Part shown: positions 27,479 through 36,122 of the stretch, piece by piece
How the letters are laid out: the number at the start of each line of letters is the position of its first letter
How positions within the stretch are numbered: the first letter of the stretch is position 1
Source of the DNA: Alkalibacillus flavidus
Lineage (GTDB): Bacteria > Bacillota > Bacilli > Bacillales > Alkalibacillaceae
Assembly (NCBI RefSeq): GCF_040545925.1
Contig: NZ_JBEPMX010000002.1
Location: 186,001 to 250,000, forward strand
Direction of reading: 5' to 3'
DNA length: 64,000 nucleotides
Position numbers and translations under genes: made by a program
The notes under the pieces: generated by a model
Database searches by the model: none
What the model saw: only the letters and a program-made list of their open reading frames with translations
Told to the model about the DNA's origin: nothing

Positions 27479-28591
27479 TTACAGTAAATTCCATAAGTCG
27501 TTATAATCTAATCCGTGTGCGTCAGCTACAGCTTTGTACGTCACATATCCTTGTAACGTATTAACACCTTTCGCTAATTCTGGATTATCTTGCACCGCTT
27601 CTTGATAGCCTTTATTTGCAAGCTGTAGTGCATAAGGCACTGTCACATTCGTCAAACCGATAGTTGACGTACGCGGGACAGCGCCTGGCATGTTCGCAAC
27701 AGCATAGTGCTGTACACCATGGCGATCATATGTTGGATTATCATGTGTCGTAATATGATCGACCGTTTCGACAATACCGCCTTGGTCAATTGCTACGTCA
27801 ACAATCACAGAACCATGCGACATTTCCTTCACCATATCTTCTGTAACCAGTTTTGGCGCTTTAGCTCCAGGAATGAGGACTGCACCAATTAATAAATCAG
27901 ACTGTTTCGCCTGCTCAGCAATATTTAATGGGTTAGACATGACCGTATTAATTTGATTTCCGAACAGATCATCTAATTCACGCAAACGTGTTGGACTTAA
28001 ATCGACAATCGTCACGTCTGCACCTAAACCAACGGCAATTTTCGCTGCGTTCGTCCCAACAACGCCGCCACCAATAACCGTTACTTTACTACGTTCAACA
28101 CCTGGAATACCACTTAATAAAATACCTTTACCACCGCGCGTTTTCTCAAGGAATTGCGCCCCGATTTGTGATGCCATACGACCTGCAACTTCACTCATCG
28201 GTGTTAGTAATGGTAGTGTGCCTTGTTCTGATTCAACCGTTTCATACGCTATACCTGTCACTTTATGGTCAATCAGTGCTTGCGTAAGTTCTGGTTCTGC
28301 CGCTAAATGTAAATAAGTAAATAATATAAGGCCTTCATAAAAGTAATCATACTCTTCTGGCAGTGGTTCTTTGACCTTCATGACCATTTCTTGTTGCCAC
28401 GTTTCTTTTGCTGATTGAACGACAGTCGCTCCTGCTTCACGATACTGTTCATCCGTGAAACCTGATCCATCTCCTGCGTTTGTTTCAACAAACAACTCAT
28501 GACCTGCTTTTGATAACGTCATAACCCCTGCAGGTGTTAGCGCCACACGATTTTCGTTGTTCTTAATTTCCTTTGGCACGCCAATTTTCAT
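27479..28591 (-). CDS. ald: Alanine dehydrogenase
   Basis: The 370-residue Ald interconverts alanine and pyruvate plus ammonia with NAD, allowing alanine use as carbon and nitrogen source and during sporulation. It begins MKIGVPKEIKNNENRVALTP with the pyruvate-binding Arg. It has the catalytic-region MKVKEPL, HLAAEPELTQ, the NAD loop VIGGGVVGTNAAKIA, and the NMPGAVPRTST segment. AGGAGG is upstream of the ATG. Length is standard. Confidence 0.96.
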   Translation of the reverse strand: MKIGVPKEIKNNENRVALTPAGVMTLSKAGHELFVETNAGDGSGFTDEQYREAGATVVQSAKETWQQEMVMKVKEPLPEEYDYFYEGLILFTYLHLAAEPELTQALIDHKVTGIAYETVESEQGTLPLLTPMSEVAGRMASQIGAQFLEKTRGGKGILLSGIPGVERSKVTVIGGGVVGTNAAKIAVGLGADVTIVDLSPTRLRELDDLFGNQINTVMSNPLNIAEQAKQSDLLIGAVLIPGAKAPKLVTEDMVKEMSHGSVIVDVAIDQGGIVETVDHITTHDNPTYDRHGVQHYAVANMPGAVPRTSTIGLTNVTVPYALQLANKGYQEAVQDNPELAKGVNTLQGYVTYKAVADAHGLDYNDLWNLL

Positions 28592-28670
28592 AGCTAAACC
28601 TCCTATTGTGACTATTTATAAATTATGTAACCGTTTTAACTATAACATGGATTACATATTTTTAGTATCA

Positions 28671-29432
28671 TCATGATAAATGTTTATGAATAACATCAAG
28701 TCCACCTGTCACTTCAACAACGGTACCTGTAATCATATCCGAATCGTCACCACATAAATAAGCAACGGTTCTAGCGATATCCTCACCAGACCCTGGTCGT
28801 CCAACAGGCGTTTCTGTATCGGGTTGATTTCGACTTTCGCTAATGGAGGCTTCTTTCATATCACCAGCGATTTTCCCGGGTGCTACCATGTTCGCTGTAA
28901 TATGATGTTCTGCTTCCTCTAAAGCGACGGTCTTCATCAATGAAGCTAATCCGACTTTAGCTGAGGCAAAAGCTGATCGATAAATCCAACCTGAGCTATA
29001 GTCGACACCTTGAAATCCGAGAAATAATACCCTACCGAATTGTTGTTCACGCATAATCGGCAAAACGTTTCGCAATAAATAAAAAGAGGCATCTAAATTA
29101 CCTCGTACCATTTCATGCCACTCATCTTCAGTGTAATCAAGCAATTTTTTACGCTCAAAAATATATGGCCCAGCATTGCTGATTAAACAATCAATACGAC
29201 CAAAACGTTGGTAGGCTTCATTTATAGCATTTTCAATTGATTGTTTATCCATTGTATCTAAATGAACTACTTGTAACCGATATGAATCAGATTGATGAGC
29301 CGCAACTAATTCTTGTGCTTTTTGTTGGTCAGAACGATACGTGGCGGTCACACTGTATCCGAGTGATAAAAAATAATCTGTTATTTTTCGACCTAACCCT
29401 TTTGTTCCCGCAGTTACAATTGCATGTCTCAT
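28671..29432 (-). CDS. ytkK: SDR-fold protein (YtkK-like) with altered catalytic residues
   Basis: The 253-residue short-chain dehydrogenase/reductase fold has a nucleotide loop TAGTKGLGRKI, the NAGPY motif and a C-terminal TGTVVEVTGGL. I take the ATG at 29432 (GGAG 8 nt upstream). The usual active site is not intact. Where FabG-like enzymes have YxxxK, this protein reads FASAK, so the catalytic Tyr is Phe. The position 13 residues before it, normally Ser, is Gly. The conserved Lys remains. It may be a non-catalytic nucleotide-binding relative or use another residue. Conservation at the ytkL-ytkK neighbourhood suggests it is a real gene. Confidence 0.75.
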   Translation of the reverse strand: MRHAIVTAGTKGLGRKITDYFLSLGYSVTATYRSDQQKAQELVAAHQSDSYRLQVVHLDTMDKQSIENAINEAYQRFGRIDCLISNAGPYIFERKKLLDYTEDEWHEMVRGNLDASFYLLRNVLPIMREQQFGRVLFLGFQGVDYSSGWIYRSAFASAKVGLASLMKTVALEEAEHHITANMVAPGKIAGDMKEASISESRNQPDTETPVGRPGSGEDIARTVAYLCGDDSDMITGTVVEVTGGLDVIHKHLS

Positions 29433-29589
29433 TATTAGAACTCCTATCATGGCTACATCTTCTAAAACTATTTTACCATGTTTGCGTCATAAAATGAACG
29501 AAATAGAACTGAGTTAATCGACTTCTCAACCAGTATGAATTTTCTGATATTCATGATATAATTAAAGTATAGAAATAAGGAGGGGTCAT

Positions 29590-30036
29590 ATGGCATTTGA
29601 ATATCATAATGTTGTTATTGCAGTTGACGGTTCTAAAGCATCAGATTTTGCTTTTCAAAAAGCGATTAGTATTGCTAAACGTAACAACGCTAAATTAATC
29701 ATCTCACACGTTGTTGATACTCGGGTTTATTCAACGATTGAAGCGTATGACCGCAGTGTCTCTGAACGTGTTCAAAACGATGCATGGGAACTATTAAGAA
29801 CGTATCAAAACCGTGCTGAAGATGAAGGTGTTGAAAATGTCGTGACCGATTTAGAACACGGCTCTCCTAAAGTTAAGATCGCCAAAGAAGTTGCACCGAA
29901 ACACAACGCCGATTTAATTATTTGTGGTGCTACTGGTATGAATACAGTCGAACGTTTCTTTATCGGTAGTGTGTCAGAACATATAACCCGCTACTCTAAA
30001 GTCGATGTACTCGTCGTAAGACCTGAAGATGAATAA
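29590..30036 (+). CDS. Universal stress protein (UspA family)
   Basis: The 148-residue single-domain Usp protein begins with the beta-strand VVIAVDGSKASDFAFQ and ends in the ATP-binding signature GATGMNTVERFFIGSVSEHI, followed by VDVLVVR. The G-2x-G-9x-G(S) pattern suggests the ATP-binding class. AAGGAGGG lies 6 nt before the ATG, and a TATAAT at 29557-29562 lacks a strong -35. It is monocistronic, with its own terminator. The specific stress cannot be inferred. Confidence 0.9.
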   Translation: MAFEYHNVVIAVDGSKASDFAFQKAISIAKRNNAKLIISHVVDTRVYSTIEAYDRSVSERVQNDAWELLRTYQNRAEDEGVENVVTDLEHGSPKVKIAKEVAPKHNADLIICGATGMNTVERFFIGSVSEHITRYSKVDVLVVRPEDE

Positions 30037-30038
30037 AT

Positions 30039-30067
30039 AAAGGGTGACCGTCCACTGGTCACCCTTT
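30039..30067. terminator. Convergent terminator between usp and the EcsC-family gene
   Basis: An 11-bp perfect stem AAAGGGTGACC/GGTCACCCTTT with a 7-nt loop is followed by ATTTATT. It overlaps the stop codon of the convergent gene. Confidence 0.85.
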
Positions 30068-30881
30068 ATTTATTCGCAGTATGAAGCGTACGATATTGAT
30101 AAAAACGCGTCGCAAAATCGCTCACGTCTTTGGCTGTTTTGTAGTTCATAGCCGCACCAATGCCAATACTCATCAATGGTATTCCTTGCATCATTTTTTT
30201 GCGGAATAACACAATCGCTAATGTTTTGAAAATCGACTTCAACGGTTGTTCAGCCCATGTTGGGTCTGTCAAGGTGTCGTGATCCATCATAATAGAGTCA
30301 TACTCACGAACCGCTTCTTTTAATTCTTCCCACGCTTGATAACGCAACCGTTTCGGTAGCGCCCCTGCATGAAAGATTTTTAGCGCTAATAACATCTCAA
30401 TTGGGTTGTGCATATTATAACCGAAACTCGTTCCAATCAGTTGAATCGTTCGCAAATTCAAGCCAACCATAAGAGGAATATCCACACCTAGCAATAACCA
30501 GCCGCCTGAACCCGCTGTGCCTCCTTGGACAAATGAATATAAACGATTTTTGGCGACTTGTTGATGAGCCAGGTACGTCTGCTTTTCGATCGATAACGTT
30601 TGTAAATCTTCAACAGTATTGATGGATTCATCATAAGTTCGTCCGACTTGCAATAGACGAGCATACGCATCATTTTGTGTTTGTGTGCCTTGCAAAAAGG
30701 TATACGTGTATATCAACCATTGATCGACACTGTTGAAAAAGCGCTGCTGAATCACTTTAGGGAACTTATGAAATTGCTCTTGAATCCACATTTCATACAA
30801 CTTCTCAAAGTCATTTGATACATACGATGCTAATTCTTGTTCCCATCGATTCAATTCCCGTAAAACGCGTTCCTCTCCCAT
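30066..30881 (-). CDS. EcsC family protein
   Basis: The 271-residue protein matches the EcsC family: N-terminal WEQEL region, a central glycine-rich stretch (GGTAGSGGWLLLGVDIPLMVGLNLR shown only in part: VDIPLMVGLNLRTIQLIG), and a C-terminal hydrophobic segment with GIPLMSIGIGAAMNY. EcsC is the accessory protein of the EcsAB transporter in B. subtilis, but here no ecsA or ecsB is adjacent, so this is a stand-alone paralogue of unknown role. I use the ATG at 30881 (AAGGGG 8 nt upstream). It lies 15 bp after ytxK, probably co-transcribed. Confidence 0.8.
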   Translation of the reverse strand: MGEERVLRELNRWEQELASYVSNDFEKLYEMWIQEQFHKFPKVIQQRFFNSVDQWLIYTYTFLQGTQTQNDAYARLLQVGRTYDESINTVEDLQTLSIEKQTYLAHQQVAKNRLYSFVQGGTAGSGGWLLLGVDIPLMVGLNLRTIQLIGTSFGYNMHNPIEMLLALKIFHAGALPKRLRYQAWEELKEAVREYDSIMMDHDTLTDPTWAEQPLKSIFKTLAIVLFRKKMMQGIPLMSIGIGAAMNYKTAKDVSDFATRFYQYRTLHTANK

Positions 30882-30896
30882 GAACACATCCCCTTT

Positions 30897-31877
30897 TTAC
30901 CGATCGTTTTGGAACCATTCATCAATCTGTTTAATGACGTTATTCGTTCCTTCTACATCTTTGAATGATGGTAATTGTGCTAACATGACTTTATTCGGAT
31001 CACGTGTTTGTTCACCTTTTTTCTGTAATACTAATATACTACGCTTGAACTTTTCGTCTTTGAACATGGACTCAGGTAGTTCAAGCACACCCACTATATG
31101 AGCATGTTGTTTTAAGAAAGCTTGTAATGCATCTTTTTGTTCGCTCGCAAATAAGAAACTCGGCACAACAAAAAATAAATAACCGCCTTCTTTGACATAC
31201 TTCAAACTTTGCTCAATAAATAAATGATGAGCAAAAGAGTGACCTTCTTCTGCCTTCAATTCATATGAACTGGCAGTATCATCATCCGGATAAAACCCAA
31301 CTGGTAAATCAGATGTCACCACGTCAACTGGCTCTAATAAAATCGGTTTTAGGCTATCTTGATGAAAATACTCAATTTCTCGCTCTTGTAAATTCGTATT
31401 ATTGAAAGCTAACCGAATCAACGTCGGGTCAACTTCGCTCCCGTAAGCTTCAACATCTAAATGGTCTTGTTGATTCAAAACTGTGAGTAGCAAATTACTT
31501 GAACCAGCTGCTGGGTCAAATAAACGATAAGATGTCTCCTCATCCATAAATTTATTAATTAAATACCCTATAAAGACTCCGATCGTGTCAGGTGTAATGT
31601 AATGATGTTGTTGAGTCGCACCTTTCATTCCTTTTAATATCGCTAATTGCATCGCTTTTCGACGCGCTTCTTTGTCGAATTGATCAAATTGAACAGATTG
31701 GACCTGTTCAACTAATTTTTGGCGATATTGAGGTTCTAAATCGTCAGGTACTTCTTGTTCAAACAGAAGATTACTGGCTGCGATTAATGCTTCAATATAA
31801 GGTGTATGTTCTTCCTGTTCAATCATTGTCGTCGTTTCATCTAACCATGTGAACAGATTATCAATTTGTTGCTCCAT
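30897..31877 (-). CDS. ytxK: YtxK: class I SAM-dependent methyltransferase of the N6-adenine DNA methylase type
   Basis: The 326-residue protein has a helical N-domain and a Rossmann methyltransferase domain with SAM motif I FDPAAGSSNLLLTV. At the position of the catalytic NPPY motif it reads SDLPVGFYP. It therefore has the HsdM-like fold but not the canonical motif IV, and its substrate is unknown. The start is the ATG at 31877 (GGAGGG 6 nt upstream). No restriction or specificity subunit is nearby, so I do not see a restriction-modification system. In B. subtilis ytxK is linked to ackA and tpx; neither is here. Confidence 0.85.
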   Translation of the reverse strand: MEQQIDNLFTWLDETTTMIEQEEHTPYIEALIAASNLLFEQEVPDDLEPQYRQKLVEQVQSVQFDQFDKEARRKAMQLAILKGMKGATQQHHYITPDTIGVFIGYLINKFMDEETSYRLFDPAAGSSNLLLTVLNQQDHLDVEAYGSEVDPTLIRLAFNNTNLQEREIEYFHQDSLKPILLEPVDVVTSDLPVGFYPDDDTASSYELKAEEGHSFAHHLFIEQSLKYVKEGGYLFFVVPSFLFASEQKDALQAFLKQHAHIVGVLELPESMFKDEKFKRSILVLQKKGEQTRDPNKVMLAQLPSFKDVEGTNNVIKQIDEWFQNDR

Positions 31878-31946
31878 CAAAGTCCCTCCGTGAATCATAA
31901 TACAGTCTTATTTTAGCAGACATTAAAGGACTTTGACAGCTATAGA

Positions 31947-32372
31947 CTACTCTGGCGTTTCGGTTGATGATGACCATTCAGATTGTTGTTTATTTAAATA
32001 ATGTTGCACTTTCTCAACAGCTTGCGGAGCTAAGTCAATTAATTTTTCGACGATATGGGTGTTTTCATCGAGATGAACCATTTGTACATCATTTGCTCTT
32101 ACAATTAAAAAGGCAATCGGTGTAATAGATACACCACCACCTGCACCTCCACCGTACGGTAAATTCGATTGTGTTGTCGCATCTTGTTGAGAAGACGTTT
32201 GAAACTCACTCCCACCTGAGGCAAAACCGAATCCGACACGTGATACGGTTAAAATAACTGTTGATTTATCTGGCGTTTCAATTGGATCGCCCACAATCGT
32301 ATTAACGTCAATCATATCTTTTAAATTTTCCATCGCTGTTTCCATCATGTTATGAATAGGATGTTCGCTCAT
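31947..32372 (-). CDS. ytfJ: Sporulation protein YtfJ (GerW family)
   Basis: The 141-residue protein starts MSEHPIHNMMETAMENLKDM, followed by VDVNTIVGDPI-type sequence, TVILTVSRVGFGFASGGSEF and a glycine-rich GGGAGGGVSITPIAFLIV core. These features define the YtfJ/GerW family. In B. subtilis GerW is made in the forespore and needed for normal germination with some germinants. The ATG at 32372 has AGAGGTGG 6 nt upstream. Its start overlaps the end of ytfI by 23 bp, so the two are coupled. Confidence 0.92.
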   Translation of the reverse strand: MSEHPIHNMMETAMENLKDMIDVNTIVGDPIETPDKSTVILTVSRVGFGFASGGSEFQTSSQQDATTQSNLPYGGGAGGGVSITPIAFLIVRANDVQMVHLDENTHIVEKLIDLAPQAVEKVQHYLNKQQSEWSSSTETPE

Positions 32373-33009
32373 TTTTATACCACCTCTTAAGTTTTTGATA
32401 TTGCCATGCGATCGACAAACCGTCACATATAATGTGACCGATGCGAATCGACATTATACACGTTGCATTCGTCCTGACCGTTTTCGTTTGATAATTAGGT
32501 GATACGTCGTACTGCAAAGGTTTCGTTACCGTCAAAAAACGCGCTACCGTGTGACAGATAACACTTTTGAAACCGTAAGCCATGCCCACTAACGTCGCTG
32601 TGTGATCCGCTTTAGATGTCCCAATTTCACTCATCCAATTAAACTGTTGTACGTGTATTTTTTGCATCAACTGTTTGACACGCGGCAAGACATCTTGTTT
32701 TAAGTCAATCATTTTATCAACTACAGTCCATTCACGTTTAAGGTCATCTGTGTTGTAATGTTTCTTTTTTTCGGTTCCATGGTGTTGAAAAACTTGATCT
32801 TTTTCAACGACGTTCATTGATAAGTGATCATCAAGCTCAATTAATGGTATCGTCCGTTTTATAATCGTTTGCTTCAGCCATGACAAACGCATATAAATGT
32901 CTTGTCGGTGATCGACGTATGTAATTGTTAGTGTCAACGTCAACTTTGTAAACATAACAAACATCAATGCGATAATTAAGACTGCCATTATTATGATGAC
33001 GATCACCAT
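32350..33009 (-). CDS. ytfI: DUF2953 protein YtfI
   Basis: The 219-residue protein has one N-terminal TM helix (IIIMAVLIIALMFVMF) and a mixed domain matching DUF2953, the family found upstream of ytfJ in sporeformers. It is probably a spore-related membrane protein of unknown activity. GGGGTG precedes the ATG. Its 3' end overlaps ytfJ. Upstream begins the non-conserved stretch at 33.0 kb. Confidence 0.8.
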   Translation of the reverse strand: MVIVIIIMAVLIIALMFVMFTKLTLTLTITYVDHRQDIYMRLSWLKQTIIKRTIPLIELDDHLSMNVVEKDQVFQHHGTEKKKHYNTDDLKREWTVVDKMIDLKQDVLPRVKQLMQKIHVQQFNWMSEIGTSKADHTATLVGMAYGFKSVICHTVARFLTVTKPLQYDVSPNYQTKTVRTNATCIMSIRIGHIICDGLSIAWQYQKLKRWYKNERTSYS

Positions 33010-33073
33010 CTTTATTCACCCCTGACAATCTTAATATGGCTTGTAAAGGAATAATTATACAAAAAACTAAAGA

Positions 33074-33244
33074 TTAGTGAGTAATGTCCTCGAAGATGTT
33101 ATCCACCATTTCCTTTTTAGCATGGAGTGAGAAACAAAGTAAGCCCAACGAATCCTCAAATGAACCCGAAAAAATAAGTTTATTCGCTTTTATTTTCGAA
33201 TCAAATCTAATTATATTGAGACCATTGGCTTCATTTATAGAAAA
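33074..33244 (-). pseudogene. 3' remnant of a broken gene
   Basis: An open frame of 56 codons without a start codon ends at a TAA at 33074. It reads with protein-like composition (FDSKIKANKLIFSGSFED, then LGLLCFSLHAKKEMVDNIFE). Just upstream, an in-frame TAA (33245-33247) and AT-rich DNA interrupt it. It looks like the C-terminal end of a gene whose 5' part was lost. I do not recognise the family. Confidence 0.4.
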
Positions 33245-33411
33245 TTAAAATTAATTGTAAGATAACCAATTTCATAATCACTTTCTTTGAAACGACAAAA
33301 TTTTCATAATTTTTAATCTATATTTTACTTTTTTTAAGCCGATTGTTTATAGTTTAATTCAGCGTTAATACGATCGGCAGCTAATATTGAAGCATTATAC
33401 ATTAACGTAAT

Positions 33412-33453
33412 GAAGATGGATATTCAATAAGTCCATCTTCGCCATTTTTTTGA
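33412..33453 (+). terminator. Hairpin with T-run inside the accessory stretch
   Basis: GAAGATGGA (33412-33420) pairs with TCCATCTTC (33432-33440), followed by GCCATTTTTTTG on the plus strand. No plus-strand gene precedes it, so an unannotated transcript or relic is implied. Confidence 0.5.
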
Positions 33454-33507
33454 TTCAATAAAGACATATTTTTGAACCACTTATGACATCAGTAAGTCCA
33501 CTACCTC

Positions 33508-33551
33508 CTATATAATAGACTTGCATCGATCGGTGCAAAACTATTATATAG
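33508..33551. ncRNA. Long perfect fold-back, possible part of a structured RNA
   Basis: CTATATAATAG (33508-33518) and CTATTATATAG (33541-33551) are perfect 11-bp inverted arms. Between them TTGCA and TGCAA form a second stem around CGATCG. The two stems are separated by a 2 x 2 internal loop. The nearby CCTCC/GGAGG and GTAGTGGACTTAC context gives more pairing options. It is a candidate RNA structure only. Confidence 0.35.
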
Positions 33552-33983
33552 AAGCCGTTCGTTATTTCACCATCAGGGCTTAGACCCACTTTAGGAGTAT
33601 TTTCGACATCCATACATGGATAGGTTGAACGAAGGAATTTACGCGCCGAGGCGCCGAGAGACATAGTGGGGCCGCCATGTGCAAGTGGAGAACCAATGTG
33701 CGATTATATGCATCACCTGATTTTAGGAAAATGGATCATCAAGCTTATTTAGGTGCTCATCCGAATTCCACATTCAACTATAAGAGTTTAATTTTTCTAC
33801 CTCTTAATCCAGCGTTTCAAATGAGAGAAAAAGAAAATCCATATTTCAGGAAGAAAGTGTTCAGAATTAATTAGCAAAAAGTGTTCATTTTTACTTGACG
33901 CTTACACTTGCCTTAATGTATGTCCACTATTAATACTAATTTTTTAAAGCTAATGTTTACGTAAATCAATCAAAAAATATTAA

Positions 33984-34024
33984 ATCCCAGTCAGGGACAT
34001 TTTAATAAGTCCACTAACTGGGAT
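33984..34024 (-). terminator. Candidate terminator downstream of asnB
   Basis: On the minus strand ATCCCAGT/ACTGGGAT arms with an inner GTCC/GGAC pair form a stem; the 3' flank reads TTAATATTTTTTG. It lies about 200 bp after the asnB stop codon. Confidence 0.45.
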
Positions 34025-34220
34025 ATAGTTCAGCAAGCAAATATAATAAGACTGCTTAAGTTAATTCATTATTTACATTGTCTAATTGAAAAGCAGAAAA
34101 ATACAGTTTGTTTGTAGAGGAACACTATTACTAATGTTTAAAACTTTACTAACTTCTATTAAAGCTAATATATCTTAAAATGTTTTTGAGTATTATGTTT
34201 GATGTTGAGAATAATCATTT

Positions 34221-36122
34221 TTAAATCGCAATTTGTTTTCTCTTCGAAATAAATTTTTCTGTATCAAATTTATTTTCTATATATATCTGATGCCATAACA
34301 TAAACATTAGTATTGTCCACAACTTTCGGCTATTATCAGCTTTCCCTTTGCAATGATCCTCTAGAAGTTCTATTATCACTTTTTTGTCCAGAATGTCACT
34401 TGTTTGACTCTCACTAATTAAGGTGCGCGCCCAACCATTTAATTCATTTTTAAGCCAATGCCGAATGGGTACAGGGAATCCTAATTTTTTACGATCCAAA
34501 ACATGATCTGGTACAATACCTCTAGCCGATGAACGTAATAAATGCTTTGTTGTCCCTTCTGCAATCTTTTGATTAACTGGTAATTGACGGGCTATATCAA
34601 ACACTTCTTTATCAAGGAAAGGGACCCTTAACTCTAATGAATGAGCCATAGTCATTCTATCAGCTTTTAAAAGAATATCGCCACGTAACCAAGTATGAAT
34701 GTCTATGTATTGCATCTGATTCACAAGGTTCTCACTTCCTACTGATTGATAAAGTGGTAAAGTTATTTGTTGATATGAAATATTGTCTTGATGTATTTTT
34801 AAAACATTCTTTTTATCGTTTTCTTCAAACATTTTTGCGTTTCCAATGTAACGTTTTTCTAAAGGCTGTGTTCCTCGCTCTAAAAAACTTTTCCCTTTGA
34901 CCCCTTCAGGAATAACTTGCGCTACTTTCGATAATATTCGCTTAATTACTTTTGGTGTAAATTGGAACACCTTTAAGGATTCCGGTTCACGATAAATGTT
35001 ATATCCACCGAACAATTCATCTGCTCCTTCTCCTGATAAAACTACCTTTACATGTTTTTTTGCTTCCTTTGCTACAAAATATAAAGGTACACACGCAGGA
35101 TCTGCTAGAGGATCATCAAGATGCCACATTATTTTAGGAAGTTCAGCAATAAATTCTTCTGGAGAAATTATATATGAATAGTTTTCAACCCCAAGGCTTT
35201 CTGCTGTTTCTTTTGCCACGTCTATTTCTGAATACCCTTCCTGTTTAAAACCTACTGAAAATGTTTTGATATTAGGATTGAATTCTTTTGCCATTGCAAC
35301 AACTAATGATGAATCAATCCCACCTGAAAGGAAGGCCCCCACTGGTACATCACTTCTCATATGTACACTGACTGAATCAAACAAAACATCTTTAATTTTA
35401 TTAGTTAAAAGTTTTTTATCTTGTTGTACCGGTTCAAATGTTGCCTGAAAATAACAGTGGAAAGTAAGCTTTGCATCAATTGGTTTTACAAAATAATGTC
35501 CGGGCTCAATTTTATTAATTTTTTCATTCATTGAATATGGCTCGGGTACATATTGAAAGCTCAGATAATGTTGTAGTGCTTCACGATTTATCGCTTCACC
35601 ATCTTTAGAAAGTAAGCTTTTTTTCTCCGAAGCAAAATACACTCCATTTTGTCCCTCTTTATAATATAGAGGTTTTATTCCGAAGCGATCTCTTGCACCA
35701 TATAACGTTTGGTTTCTTTTATCCCAAATGAGTATAGCGAACATACCACGGAGCTTTTCAAATGATCCTACACCATACTCTTGAAACATTGCTATTATAA
35801 CTTCCGTGTCAGATTCGGTCGAAAACTCATATCCTTTTTCAGTTAAATCTTTTCTTAATTCAACATAATTATATACCTCACCATTGTATACCATCCAATA
35901 TTGATCATCATTATAAGTGAATGGCTGATGCCCGCTTTCAATATCAATTATACTTAGACGACGAAAACCAAAAAGTATATAATCATCTTCATAATAACCT
36001 TCATCATCTGGACCCCGATGTCTGATTAATTGATTTCTTTCTACAATACTCTCAGTAACATGTTCTTTGAAATTTAAATTCTTATCCCAGTAATTTTTCA
36101 ATATACCAACAAAACCACACAC
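34221..36122 (-). CDS. asnB: Asparagine synthase, glutamine-hydrolysing (AsnB type)
   Basis: The 633-residue amidotransferase starts with the nucleophilic Cys (MCGFVGILKN), followed by RHRGPDDEGYY and VYNGEVYNYVELR of the glutaminase. The synthetase domain has the PP-loop LSGGIDSSLV, LSGEGADELFGGYN and RADRMTMAHSLELRVPFLD-type sequence. It is very like B. subtilis AsnB (YtnA, 632 residues), which amidates meso-diaminopimelate in peptidoglycan, rather than the shorter AsnO/AsnH. The start is a GTG with AGAGGT about 10 nt upstream. It stands alone in an AT-rich accessory stretch, in a different place from B. subtilis. Confidence 0.93.
   Translation of the reverse strand: MCGFVGILKNYWDKNLNFKEHVTESIVERNQLIRHRGPDDEGYYEDDYILFGFRRLSIIDIESGHQPFTYNDDQYWMVYNGEVYNYVELRKDLTEKGYEFSTESDTEVIIAMFQEYGVGSFEKLRGMFAILIWDKRNQTLYGARDRFGIKPLYYKEGQNGVYFASEKKSLLSKDGEAINREALQHYLSFQYVPEPYSMNEKINKIEPGHYFVKPIDAKLTFHCYFQATFEPVQQDKKLLTNKIKDVLFDSVSVHMRSDVPVGAFLSGGIDSSLVVAMAKEFNPNIKTFSVGFKQEGYSEIDVAKETAESLGVENYSYIISPEEFIAELPKIMWHLDDPLADPACVPLYFVAKEAKKHVKVVLSGEGADELFGGYNIYREPESLKVFQFTPKVIKRILSKVAQVIPEGVKGKSFLERGTQPLEKRYIGNAKMFEENDKKNVLKIHQDNISYQQITLPLYQSVGSENLVNQMQYIDIHTWLRGDILLKADRMTMAHSLELRVPFLDKEVFDIARQLPVNQKIAEGTTKHLLRSSARGIVPDHVLDRKKLGFPVPIRHWLKNELNGWARTLISESQTSDILDKKVIIELLEDHCKGKADNSRKLWTILMFMLWHQIYIENKFDTEKFISKRKQIAI

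Larger units (their letters stand above)
33245..34220. other. AT-rich non-coding stretch with structured segments
   Basis: Nearly 1 kb holds no convincing gene. The part 33455-33720 is richer in GC and full of fold-back sequence; the rest is AT-rich. Short open frames within it (33455-33664 minus, 33677-33874 plus) have no ribosome binding site or family resemblance. Three hairpins are listed separately. It may be a decayed mobile element or contain a non-coding RNA. Confidence 0.5.

Noticed and set aside
30897..31877. Restriction-modification system around the N6-methylase-like YtxK
   Set aside because: YtxK lacks the canonical NPPY motif and no restriction or specificity subunit is nearby; it is a conserved housekeeping-type gene at this locus.
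30066..33009. New defence or transport system made of EcsC-family, methyltransferase, ytfJ and ytfI genes
   Set aside because: ytxK, ytfJ and ytfI are normal neighbours in Bacillus; only the EcsC-family gene is unusual and that is insufficient for a system.
33455..33664. Minus-strand open frame of 69 codons in the structured island
   Set aside because: No ribosome binding site, and the DNA is dominated by inverted repeats; more likely RNA structure or a relic than a protein.
33677..33874. Plus-strand open frame of 65 codons
   Set aside because: No recognisable family or ribosome binding site; the reading looks like chance or a mobile-element relic.
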